Source: an uncultured Luminiphilus sp.
Lineage (GTDB): Bacteria; Pseudomonadota; Gammaproteobacteria; Pseudomonadales; Halieaceae
Length of the DNA stretch: 64,000 nucleotides
Direction of reading: 5' to 3'
Assembly: GCA_938084055.1 (NCBI GenBank)
Contig: CALKDK010000004.1
Span: 86,380-150,379, forward strand
The notes below the pieces were generated by a model, which saw only the letters and a list, made by a program, of their open reading frames with translations, was not told the origin of the DNA and did no database searches. The position numbers were made by a program, and so were the translations under genes. Shown here piece after piece: positions 1-8,882 of the stretch (positions are counted from its first letter, which is position 1; each line of letters opens with the position of its first letter).

Positions 1-357
1 GCCCAACCCCCACATCAGCAATGCGGGATGGTCTTTCAAACGTTCAACGTCCGCCATAACCGCCGCCTGCTGCCGGCCCACGGCTTTTTCATCCGAGTAG
101 TCAAAGCCGTGGCGCTCCCGCGCGAGTTCGAGACCCATGCAGACTTTCAAACCCAGGGCCTGCGCTTCATCGAGAAGACGCTCCGCTGTCTGCTCGCCAT
201 TATCGACGCGCCAGGTCCGGAAGGTGTTGCCGCCACACTCAGCCAGTAACGACATGCGGCCGAACTCCAACCCAGCGCCTTTGACGAAATAGGGTTTGCG
301 GTCTACCAAGAGCTGGTAGCCAGACCGATCCGAATTGATTAACTCAACCGTTGCCAC
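1..357 (-). CDS. Glycoside hydrolase-like (GH2-type TIM-barrel) protein, N-terminal part only; C-terminus outside window
   Basis: Manual minus-strand translation from a GTG near 357: VATVELINSDRSGYQLLVDRKPYFVKGAGLEFGRMSLLAECGGNTFRTWRV...HPALLMWGLG, open to the window edge. 'FVKGAG...GGNTFRTW...LKDHPALLMWGLG' resembles GH2 TIM-barrel domains. Not in the ORF track. Confidence 0.5.
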   Translation of the reverse strand, partial: MATVELINSDRSGYQLLVDRKPYFVKGAGLEFGRMSLLAECGGNTFRTWRVDNGEQTAERLLDEAQALGLKVCMGLELARERHGFDYSDEKAVGRQQAAVMADVERLKDHPALLMWGLG

Positions 358-610
358 TGCTGGTTTAGTGCCTGTTATTGTTAGCTGAATAGCCGACGAC
401 GATAGCAATAAAAGCTCGGGAAACCCTGTCAAACCCGCTCAGACGGTTCTAACGTAGGACCAACAGGCTAATGACCGCGGATACAACCTCGACAGTGGCG
501 CCTGCGCTGCACCCTGGCGACAGGCTGATTCACAAACGCAGCGCATGGGCCGGACCGGCAGATCGATCGCCCCTCCGCAACAAGGTGGGTATCGAAAATA
601 CCCCGCCAGC

Positions 611-1249
611 TCAGGAATGAATCTGGATACGGATACTCTTACAGCTGTGGTCGTTCATGGCGGTCACGTCATCAGGGCAGGCTGAAATCGCAACCAACAG
701 GTCCATATTGGCAAAAAACTCCACGTAGTCGCCTGCAATGCTACGGGGCGGGTTGATCAGCAGGCTACCATCGCCCTCGGTGTCGATCCGGGCATTGGAA
801 AATATGTTCATGATGCTGGGGCTGTAGACGTCTTCCAGTTCGAGACCAAATTCACCCAGTGCTTCGGCAAAATTATCAGTGCAGCTGCGATGGCCCGGCG
901 CCCCCAGTAGCGCCATTGACAGCCCTGAACAGTGGGTGCCCAGGAAATGGTCGCCCAACTCATTGTGCGTGATCGTCAACATCAGGTTTTCATAGGGGAC
1001 CTTGGAATAGAGCTCACCCAGGCGGTAATGACTGCCGGTTTTGCCAAGGTCGGGCGGCTGGAAATAGTTTAGCCCACCCGAAAACTCCGCCATGAACTGC
1101 TCTTTGAAATTGTGCGCGTTGAAGAACATGGCACCCGCAACCTGCTTACCCTGCTCATCAATCACCCGCAGCTTCTGTCCACGGGTGAGTTTGAATGCCT
1201 TGCCCGTACAGGCTGGGATCAAGAAGTCATCAATGCAGTCGGTACTCAT
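611..1249 (-). CDS. DUF1989 / urea carboxylase-associated family protein (copy 2)
   Basis: 212 aa; CTGKAFKLTRGQKLRVID.. THCSG.. CTDNF.. ACPDD motifs typical of DUF1989; paralogous to the next gene. Confidence 0.85.
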   Translation of the reverse strand: MSTDCIDDFLIPACTGKAFKLTRGQKLRVIDEQGKQVAGAMFFNAHNFKEQFMAEFSGGLNYFQPPDLGKTGSHYRLGELYSKVPYENLMLTITHNELGDHFLGTHCSGLSMALLGAPGHRSCTDNFAEALGEFGLELEDVYSPSIMNIFSNARIDTEGDGSLLINPPRSIAGDYVEFFANMDLLVAISACPDDVTAMNDHSCKSIRIQIHS

Positions 1250-1256
1250 TTACACG

Positions 1257-1937
1257 TCAGCCCCGCTCCAACACCTGAAACCTGAGTGATTTGGCTTTGA
1301 AGTCATTGCAGGGACTGGTTTCATCCGGACAGACCGAGATGACTGCCATCAGGTTCATCTCCGCCAGGAAGTCTATGTGATCGCCCGTCTCGACAAGCGG
1401 TGGTTCTGAACACATGCCCCCGTCGTCGCCAATCCAGGAGTTCATCCAGACATTAAAAATAGTCTCATCATAGGTATCTTCCTGCCGCAGGCCGATCTCG
1501 CGAAAGGCGTCGGAAAAATTGTCACTACAGGTGCGCGCTCCCGGAAAACCAAGGTGCTCCAGCAGACGTTTCGAGCAGTGGCACATCATGAAGTGACCGG
1601 CACGGACGCCCCCCCTGTCACCCCGACCAACCAGATCGTCCACCACCGTCGCCATGGGATTTTCGAAAGGCGGCTTGGAATACAGCTTTGTAAGCCGATA
1701 GTAGCCGCCAATACCCTGCAGGCTGTTAAGCACTGCTGAGTGCTCTGCAGCAAAATGCTCCTTGTAGTTATCTGCGTTGAGGAAGGTCAGGTCAACCACC
1801 TGCTTGCCCTCGTGGGCAATGACCCTGAAGACCTGCCCCCGTTCGACGCGGATGGTTTTACCACTGCACCGGGGTACGACGATGTCCTGAAGAATCGTCT
1901 CCTCGCCCAGACAATGTTCACTCTGTTGTATGGCCAT
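1257..1937 (-). CDS. DUF1989 / urea carboxylase-associated family protein (copy 1)
   Basis: 226 aa; CSGKTIRVERGQVFRVIAHEGKQVVDLTFLNADN..MCHCSK..CSDNF..VCPDETSPCND. Confidence 0.87.
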   Translation of the reverse strand: MAIQQSEHCLGEETILQDIVVPRCSGKTIRVERGQVFRVIAHEGKQVVDLTFLNADNYKEHFAAEHSAVLNSLQGIGGYYRLTKLYSKPPFENPMATVVDDLVGRGDRGGVRAGHFMMCHCSKRLLEHLGFPGARTCSDNFSDAFREIGLRQEDTYDETIFNVWMNSWIGDDGGMCSEPPLVETGDHIDFLAEMNLMAVISVCPDETSPCNDFKAKSLRFQVLERG

Positions 1938-1964
1938 GCGTTACTTCGACTTCCTGCCCTGCTG

Positions 1965-2300
1965 TCAGGGCCAGTTAAAAATAATTCGCGGTGGTGGTCC
2001 GGGTGGCGGCTCGGTAAGGTCCATGCCCAAGGCCTCCTTCAGGAATGCCCGCTGAAGTGTGGGCAGGGGCGCGTCGGAAGCGCCAAAAGCCTGCAGCATG
2101 GCCGGCGGGTCATCGCACTGGAATACCAGGATCAGCAGCGTACCCCCCGGCGTCTCCTGCACGTGCCAGCTTTCGTGCTCAATACCGAAGCCCCGGAGGG
2201 TACTGTCAAAATCGTCCCGTCCACGGGCTTCCAGAATATGCGCCTCGAGTGCAGGCACCTTGCCGTCAGGGACGGGGACTGCCATCGCCATTACTGCCAT
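1965..2300 (-). CDS. Hypothetical 111-aa protein, possibly DUF6176/ABM-like small alpha-beta fold
   Basis: ORF sits between DUF1989 and the luciferase-like gene with 27-29 nt gaps; VPDGKV..ALEAHILEARGR pattern. Confidence 0.55.
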   Translation of the reverse strand: MAVMAMAVPVPDGKVPALEAHILEARGRDDFDSTLRGFGIEHESWHVQETPGGTLLILVFQCDDPPAMLQAFGASDAPLPTLQRAFLKEALGMDLTEPPPGPPPRIIFNWP

Positions 2301-2329
2301 AGAAACCTGACCTTATCTCAGTAGCGTTA

Positions 2330-3247
2330 TTAGAGCGCCGGTGGTCCGGCACAAACCTGCTCAACCGTGCGTTCATAGGTACCGGGCATGCCGCAATCGA
2401 GCCATTCGAGCCACCAAGTAGTGCCCACTTTTTCATATGCCCTGAGCTTTTCTGCCGCCGCCTCGGCATCCAGCCCCCAACTGATGCCGGAAACTACGAT
2501 ATCGAAGGGCTTATCCATATCGCGAAGCTCATTCGTAAATCTGACAACTTCCTCGATGTGCTCGGGGGTTGGCTCCATGATGACCCGCATATCCTGGTCG
2601 GTGGCGTCCTGGGACTCTTCCAGCGCCATGGGCATGACCTGCGGCACGATGCCGTCCCAGCGTGCCGCACGGCGCTGGCCCGCTTTAAAGGGCAGCATGG
2701 CCGCGACCCAGACTGGAATCCTTGGCTGCTGTACGGGAGATGGCAGCAGTCTTGCCCCGCTCAGCTGATAATGTTCACCCTCAAAATCGACCGTCTCGCC
2801 ACGATGCAGTCGCTCGATGATCTCCAGACCTTCATCAGTTTTTTTGGCGAGCAGCTTTTTATTCGGATCCTCGCCAAAATTTGAAAACTCCTGGTCTAGT
2901 CCACCCAGGCCAACGCCAATCCTGACCCGCCCCCCGGACAACTGATCGAGGCTTGCGAATTCCTTGGCGACTTTCCAGGGCCTGCGCCGGGAGATGGGGG
3001 TCACCATGGACCCGATAACCATGCGCTCTGTGACCGCTGCAACCGCCCCCAGCACCACGGTGGGGTCAGCGAGGCCGAGCATACCCTCAGGATCGAGAAG
3101 CAGGTGGTCACAGATAAAATAACCGTCCCAACCTGCACCTTCTGCCAGCTTCGCCAATTCCACCAGATTGCCGGGGTCGGCATACTCATGGATGGTTGGA
3201 GCAACAAACAAACCACGTTTCATAACTCTGCTTCCTGCTTCTGGCAT
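2330..3247 (-). CDS. LLM class flavin-dependent oxidoreductase (luciferase-like); start may be 3223
   Basis: GLFVAPTIHEYADPGNLVELAKLAEGAGWDGYFICDHLL.., SGGRVRIGVGLGG: bacterial luciferase-like TIM barrel. Confidence 0.87.
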   Translation of the reverse strand: MPEAGSRVMKRGLFVAPTIHEYADPGNLVELAKLAEGAGWDGYFICDHLLLDPEGMLGLADPTVVLGAVAAVTERMVIGSMVTPISRRRPWKVAKEFASLDQLSGGRVRIGVGLGGLDQEFSNFGEDPNKKLLAKKTDEGLEIIERLHRGETVDFEGEHYQLSGARLLPSPVQQPRIPVWVAAMLPFKAGQRRAARWDGIVPQVMPMALEESQDATDQDMRVIMEPTPEHIEEVVRFTNELRDMDKPFDIVVSGISWGLDAEAAAEKLRAYEKVGTTWWLEWLDCGMPGTYERTVEQVCAGPPAL

Positions 3248-3265
3248 CGAATAAGTTCAGGCATA

Positions 3266-4492
3266 TCAGTCACCAAGACTGAAAATATCAGTCGGAAACG
3301 TGGGCAGTGGATCGCAGCCATCCGGAGTGACCACAACGTAGTCCTCCCCCCCGTAAACCCGGTGATGGCCGTTGTCGTCGGTTTCAAACATCCAGCACTC
3401 CACCGCGAGCACCATGTTTTCCTGAACCTCGAAGGTCTCACCCAGGGCAATGGCCGGGGGCTCCTGTCCATCGATACCAACGCCATGACCACCCTGATCC
3501 AACGAACAGAACAATCCGCCGTCTTTTAATGTCTCATTGATGGCATCCATGATGTCGCCTGTGCGAACACCGGGCTTGGTCATCTCTGCAGCGACCTGTC
3601 GCCCTCGATCCAGGACCTGAATCTTACGAATCTCCTCATCCGGGGCCGGACCCATATGAAAAGTGCGCCCGGAACTACCCCAATACCCTTTAACCTGTGG
3701 CAGTGGTTCAACGATGACGCGGTCACCGCGCATAAGGGGAATCCCTTCATCCCAGGCGGGAATATCGGCCATGAAAATTTCCCGTCGACTCGACATGCAC
3801 ATATTGGGTAGGCACTCGTCGGCATAGTCGAGTAGTTTGTGGCGGATGAATAAAGCCACGTCCTTCTCAGTCCAGCCCCATTCGAATGCACCCTGTAAAT
3901 CGTGATAGGAACGAACCACCGCCTCACAGGCCTTGCTGAGCGCCTCCACTTCCAGCAGTGATTTAATCATCCGTACGTTCCAGATTTGGTCCGCGGCGTA
4001 GACAAACTCAATGTCAGGCAGTGCAGCACGAAAGGCGTCAATGTCATTCACGGGCCGGGGTATGGTCATCCCGCCCTTGATACCACCCTCGATACCCACG
4101 CGCGCCTTGCTACCCACCAGTTCAGTAACGACGTTGGCCACGTCCTGGGGCATGCCCCGGAGGTTCTCCGTAACGTGGGGGTTGTGCTGTATGCGAACAT
4201 CGTCGATGAAAGTGAAGCCCTCCACGACGCCCTGGAAGAAATTGGGCACGATCATGACCGGCTCTTTGTCAGTAGTAACAATAAGCACGCCAGGACACAC
4301 CGTGACCGGTGGGAAATGATTCGTCAAAAACCCAGTGAAGTAGCGGATATTGTTTTCGCCCCACATCACAATGGCATCCAGCTTGGCGGCTTCCATTTCT
4401 TCCTTGAGGCGCTGGATACGATGCGCAAATTCCGATCTTGGGAACGGCGCGTAGGGTGGAAAAGGATAATGTCGCTGTACTTTATCAAGCAT
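3266..4492 (-). CDS. M24 family, creatinase/prolidase-like protein
   Basis: 408 aa; N-terminal creatinase domain (RIQRLKEEMEAAKLDAIVMWGENNIRYFTGF) and pita-bread C-terminal domain (GHGVG, ENMVLAVE, GGEDYVVV). Confidence 0.88.
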   Translation of the reverse strand: MLDKVQRHYPFPPYAPFPRSEFAHRIQRLKEEMEAAKLDAIVMWGENNIRYFTGFLTNHFPPVTVCPGVLIVTTDKEPVMIVPNFFQGVVEGFTFIDDVRIQHNPHVTENLRGMPQDVANVVTELVGSKARVGIEGGIKGGMTIPRPVNDIDAFRAALPDIEFVYAADQIWNVRMIKSLLEVEALSKACEAVVRSYHDLQGAFEWGWTEKDVALFIRHKLLDYADECLPNMCMSSRREIFMADIPAWDEGIPLMRGDRVIVEPLPQVKGYWGSSGRTFHMGPAPDEEIRKIQVLDRGRQVAAEMTKPGVRTGDIMDAINETLKDGGLFCSLDQGGHGVGIDGQEPPAIALGETFEVQENMVLAVECWMFETDDNGHHRVYGGEDYVVVTPDGCDPLPTFPTDIFSLGD

Positions 4493-4549
4493 GGATCGCT
4501 GACCTCGTTAAACCGTCATGACAATTGGGGATGGCCTTTGGAACCGGTT

Positions 4550-7042
4550 TCAAAACGTATACCTGAACTGAACGCCGTAGCGGGAGCCACGTTCCCGACC
4601 CACGCCACCAGCGTCGTAAATCAGGTCGTAGCTCTTACTCAGGAACTCAAAGGCGTCCTGGGTTTGCAGGCGCTCATCGGTGACGTCCCGCCCATACAGT
4701 GCGACCTCCCAATTGCCCTCCAGTGGCGCGAGTGCGAGGCGCAGGTCAATACGCTCCCAGGAGTCCACCTCGTCAATGGGATCGCCATCAACTCCAAATA
4801 AGCGGAATCCGTCACTAAGGACAATGTTGGCGGTTCCCGTCAGGGTAAACTTACCCACGGTGGCGCGATATTCTGGAATGAGCGTTGCCGACCATTCGGG
4901 AGCGAACGGTAGCTGCTCGCCAGAGGCGTCCACAAAACAGGGCGTGAAGGGATCACCGCCATTTGCTGCAATGGCATATTTGACATCAAGAGAGTTACAT
5001 TGCGCGCCGTCATACTCGTCATATTCGGCTTCGGTACTCTGCGCGGCGAAGGTCAAACTGAAGTTATCGGTAACCGCCCAGCGGCCATCTATCTCGATGC
5101 CCTTTGAGTGGGAAGACGCGGCATTCTGGGTAATAAACTGGCCAGTCGTGTTATCGAAGACCACCACCTGCAAATCTTCAAAATCAGTATCAAAGATCGC
5201 GAGATTCACCGCCAACCGGCCATTGAAAAACAAGCCTTTGACACCGACTTCCCAACCCTCAGCTTTTTCAGGCTCATAGGTGAAAGGGTCGGGAGCTGCG
5301 CCTGTAACCGGGGGCGCCTTGACGAAACCGCCCGCCTTTAGGGCCTCGGCATATTTGGCATAGAGCATGACCTCCTCGGCCATATCCCACTGTAGGCCCA
5401 CCTCGGGCAGGAAGTCATCTGAGTCAGCGCTGGCAGAAACGGGTGGGATAAAGGGTATGGCGGGACCAAATTCGGTACCGTCCACGGGCAGCAGTGACAA
5501 TTGCGGATTCTCTACCCCATCTTTTTCAATATCCTGGTAACGACCACCGACATTGATGCGGAAGCTGTCCGTTACATTGAAGGTCGTGCTGAAAAACGCC
5601 GAAAACCAGGTGGAATCCTCAACCAGAGGACCGCCGAAGCTGATGGCCCGATGCACGGCCGGGTTAAGCAGGGGGTTGGGAGGCACTGCACCCTGGGAAA
5701 CGAAGTTGGGTATATCAAACAACCAGGGCAGGTAGACATCTATCTGGGTGGTCAGGTCGTGGTCCTGGTAATACCCTCCAACCATCCAGGCAAAGCGCTG
5801 GTCCTCGGGGGAGGCAATACGAATCTCCTGTGAAAACTGCTCAAAGTCCTCGGTTCGCTCGTCTGCGAATACGGCAAAGGAACTCATATCGGGGTCGACC
5901 ATATCGCGCTTCTGGTATTCGACATACGACGTAGTCGACGTCAGGACGATACCGCTTCCCGCAACATCCCAGTCGAAAGAGACCACACCCATGTCGGCTT
6001 CATGGGTGCGCTGCTCTTCTTCATTGAAGATCCGGGCCTCATTGAGGCCTCTGGAAACGGGACTGAAGGGAGCACCCCAGTAATTGAAGTCACCGAAGTT
6101 TGCGCCGGCAGCAGCATTCAGGGAATCCATGGCAGCACGAACGTCCTGCGCGCCCCCCGAGCCTACCTTACCGTCGAGCCGAGTCAGGTCGATCCCGTTG
6201 TAAGCCGAGTCCAGCGCACACAGCGCGCCGATGAATGGCGAGATGACCGGATGCGAAAAGCTCAAGGCGGGACGCGTCTCGCAGCGAGTGTATTCCGTGG
6301 GAACCCCAATCTGTTCCACGTCATGGTGCTCGTATTTGAACATCAGTTCGAAGTTTTCTGTCGGCGCCCAAACACCCGTCAACCGGGCACCCCAGTCCTC
6401 CTTGGTGCCCAGGTCCTTACCCGTAAGCACGTGGTTGTAGCCGGTATCACCGAGCTCATAGTAGCGACCGGAGAGTCTCATGGAGAATGAGTCCGTGATA
6501 GGGCCGCCAAAAGCACCCTCAATACTCAATTCTTCATCGCTACCATAGGCTGCAGCGAGGTATCCCTCTTTCTCGGAGCCCGGTCTTCGGCTGATGTAGC
6601 TCAGCGCACCGGCAGTCGCACTCATGCCCGCGAAAACCGGGGCAGGGCCGCGCACCACCTCGACGCGCTCGAGATCGAAAAAAGTATTCTGGCTCAGGTT
6701 ATCCCGGCCGTAGTACACGCCATCATGAAACTGCGCCACGGCCTGCTCAAAGGCCTCATTGGCAACTGTTGTACCGACTCCCCGTATCACCAGATTCTGC
6801 CCGGTCAACGAATCGGACATGAACAGGTTGGGAACAAATACGGACAAATCCTCCATGCTGCCGTAGCCGCCCTTGAAGATGTCCTCTCCCGATATGGCAA
6901 TGATGGATATCGGTACTTCCTGGAGGTTTTGCTCTCTTTTCTGGGCAGTCACGATGACTTCTTCCAGCACCTGTGCTGTGCTCGGTATCGCAACCAGTGC
7001 CAGTAGGGCAAACAGGGGAATCCGTCGGCAGTGCGTTCTCAT
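4550..7042 (-). CDS. TonB-dependent receptor
   Basis: Signal peptide, plug (EVIVTAQKREQNLQEVPISI), long beta-barrel and C-terminal RYGVQFRYTF. Start set at MRTHCRR inside the longer track ORF. Confidence 0.93.
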   Translation of the reverse strand: MRTHCRRIPLFALLALVAIPSTAQVLEEVIVTAQKREQNLQEVPISIIAISGEDIFKGGYGSMEDLSVFVPNLFMSDSLTGQNLVIRGVGTTVANEAFEQAVAQFHDGVYYGRDNLSQNTFFDLERVEVVRGPAPVFAGMSATAGALSYISRRPGSEKEGYLAAAYGSDEELSIEGAFGGPITDSFSMRLSGRYYELGDTGYNHVLTGKDLGTKEDWGARLTGVWAPTENFELMFKYEHHDVEQIGVPTEYTRCETRPALSFSHPVISPFIGALCALDSAYNGIDLTRLDGKVGSGGAQDVRAAMDSLNAAAGANFGDFNYWGAPFSPVSRGLNEARIFNEEEQRTHEADMGVVSFDWDVAGSGIVLTSTTSYVEYQKRDMVDPDMSSFAVFADERTEDFEQFSQEIRIASPEDQRFAWMVGGYYQDHDLTTQIDVYLPWLFDIPNFVSQGAVPPNPLLNPAVHRAISFGGPLVEDSTWFSAFFSTTFNVTDSFRINVGGRYQDIEKDGVENPQLSLLPVDGTEFGPAIPFIPPVSASADSDDFLPEVGLQWDMAEEVMLYAKYAEALKAGGFVKAPPVTGAAPDPFTYEPEKAEGWEVGVKGLFFNGRLAVNLAIFDTDFEDLQVVVFDNTTGQFITQNAASSHSKGIEIDGRWAVTDNFSLTFAAQSTEAEYDEYDGAQCNSLDVKYAIAANGGDPFTPCFVDASGEQLPFAPEWSATLIPEYRATVGKFTLTGTANIVLSDGFRLFGVDGDPIDEVDSWERIDLRLALAPLEGNWEVALYGRDVTDERLQTQDAFEFLSKSYDLIYDAGGVGRERGSRYGVQFRYTF

Positions 7043-7167
7043 GGAGTTTCCTCTCTTATTGGTGTGGGTGTGGCCTGATCCAGACTTGCGGCGACTTTGA
7101 GTGTACCGATGCGTCACCTGCAGAAAACTGGCCTAAAGGTCGGTTGAGACCCAAGCCTTCAGAGCGA

Positions 7168-7185
7168 CCTAGCCATAGGGCTAGG
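7168..7185. promoter_or_regulatory. Candidate operator: perfect inverted repeat CCTAGCC-ATAG-GGCTAGG upstream of the TonB receptor
   Basis: 7-bp arms, 4-nt spacer, read directly; lies between the TonB receptor start (7042) and the amidase stop (7254). Confidence 0.4.
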
Positions 7186-7253
7186 GTATGGCCCCAACGC
7201 GCTGTGCCAATACGGCGGGGAGTGCAGCCAAAGGCAGTCACAAAAGAGGTGAC

Positions 7254-8702
7254 TCAGAGCGGCGGCAATGCGGTCTCGTGGCCGGCACACTGGGCCATTA
7301 ACCTGGCAGCCTGGATGGTCAGGTGGTCACGGTATTGACCACCGACCAGCTGGAGCCCAATAGGCAGCCCGCCTTCGGTTCGCCCTGCGGGAAAAACAGT
7401 GGCCGGTAAATAGGAGGGCGTCGCGAGACCCGCCCAGAACATCGGCTGGAAATACTCTTGCTCATGGCCATCGACACAATGGCTACGCTGCTCAATAGGC
7501 CGGTCATCGTGGCTGAAAGCCACCGTTGTATAAGCGGGGCAGAGCACCAGATCCCAGTCCTCAAAAAATTCCCGCCAGGCGTAACGCAGTGCCTCCCTAC
7601 GGTTATTCAGTAACAACCAATCCCTGTGGCTGATCACCCGTGATCGCGCCGCACCCGCGAGGCAGGACTGATCCGTGGCCGGGATACCCTCGGCAAGGCG
7701 CTGCGCCTCGGCGTACTCGCCCGGACTCAATCCAATGCCTGTCAGTGAGCCCATGAGATACTGCTGAATATGAAAGTTATCCTGCAAGTCAATATTCGGC
7801 CTGGCATCGGCGCTGACCTGCGCTCCCTGTTGGGCCAGGATTGCTCCCAACGCCGTTATTGCTCCCGAGATCTCACTGGAGACGGGCGCCATGGGGTCAT
7901 CAGCCCAGATCGCCACCCGCAACTGACCGGGCAATGGCGCCGGGTCACGTGGTAGGTTCAGCTTCCAGGCCGGTGTATCGAGCGGCTGCGGACCGGCCAT
8001 GACATCAAGTGCGAGGGCAAGATCCTCAGCAAAACGACTGATCGGACCTATGACACCCATGTCGGTGGGCGCAATCATTCCGGGGAGACCGTGGCCCTGG
8101 TCCGGAACGACACCCCATGAGGGTTTGTGTCCAAAGACCCCACAGAATGCTGCAGGCACACGGATTGACCCTCCCATATCTGAGCCCACCTCCAGCGCGG
8201 AGAGTCCGGCAGCGGTCGCGGCGGCGGAACCACCCGAAGAACCCCCCGGTGTACGGGCAAGATCCCAGGGATTGCGGCTGAGTCCGTACAGCGGATTCAC
8301 CGTCTGTGCATCTGCAAGGGCGGTTGGCACGTTTGTTTTACCTAATACGATTGCCCCGGCTTCGCGCAAGCGCCTGACCGATTCCGCGTCCCGTTGAGCA
8401 ATATTGTCTTTCAGGGGTGGCAGGCCCCAGGTCGTAGGCAAGCCCTTCACATCGAGGGCCTCCTTGACCGTAATGGGAACACCGTGTAACGGACCCAATG
8501 AGGCACCCCGGCTTACGGCTTTATCAGCCGTCGCAGCCGCCGCCAGAGCAGAGTCAAAGTCCCTGCATATCACCGCGTTCAGCTGGTCGTCATGGGACTC
8601 AATACGACGAATAAAGTAGTCCGAGAGTTCCAGGGCGCTGATCTTTTTTTCAGCGACCAACGCGGCCAGTTCACGGGCGCTCTTCAGCGGCAAATCATCC
8701 AT
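7254..8702 (-). CDS. Amidase (amidase-signature family)
   Basis: Ser-Ser-Lys signature: VPITVKEALDV; TPGGSSGGSAAATAAGLSALEVGSDMGGSIRVPAAFCGVFGHKPS. Confidence 0.92.
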   Translation of the reverse strand: MDDLPLKSARELAALVAEKKISALELSDYFIRRIESHDDQLNAVICRDFDSALAAAATADKAVSRGASLGPLHGVPITVKEALDVKGLPTTWGLPPLKDNIAQRDAESVRRLREAGAIVLGKTNVPTALADAQTVNPLYGLSRNPWDLARTPGGSSGGSAAATAAGLSALEVGSDMGGSIRVPAAFCGVFGHKPSWGVVPDQGHGLPGMIAPTDMGVIGPISRFAEDLALALDVMAGPQPLDTPAWKLNLPRDPAPLPGQLRVAIWADDPMAPVSSEISGAITALGAILAQQGAQVSADARPNIDLQDNFHIQQYLMGSLTGIGLSPGEYAEAQRLAEGIPATDQSCLAGAARSRVISHRDWLLLNNRREALRYAWREFFEDWDLVLCPAYTTVAFSHDDRPIEQRSHCVDGHEQEYFQPMFWAGLATPSYLPATVFPAGRTEGGLPIGLQLVGGQYRDHLTIQAARLMAQCAGHETALPPL

Positions 8703-8791
8703 GGCATTGACCCTCTCAGTTTAGGCAGCCAGCCCCTACCCAAAAGAAAATAAGGGCCCGACAAAGCCCAGTTTTACCAAGGAGCAGGGAA

Positions 8792-8867
8792 ATTTGGACT
8801 ATCCCTAAGGCCTGTTTTTAGACCCCTCAAATTCAGACACAGCGGCGCGGTTAGATTTGGACCACCC
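8792..8867. promoter_or_regulatory. Candidate tandem operator half-sites ATTTGGAC[T/C]A[T/C]CC (8792 and 8855)
   Basis: Two near-identical 13-mers, atttggactatcc and atttggaccaccc, starting 63 bp apart upstream of the amidase start. Confidence 0.35.
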
Positions 8868-8882
8868 ATGCGGTCGCCTCGC

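Noticed and set aside
1092-2324. Plus-strand ORFs (e.g. 1740..2324, 194 aa) opposite the DUF1989 genes
   Set aside because: Shadow ORFs antisense to well-supported coding sequence in high-GC DNA; no recognisable motifs.
3986-4801. 271-aa plus-strand ORF spanning the M24/TonB-receptor junction
   Set aside because: Antisense to two strong CDSs; translation is low-complexity-like without domain features.
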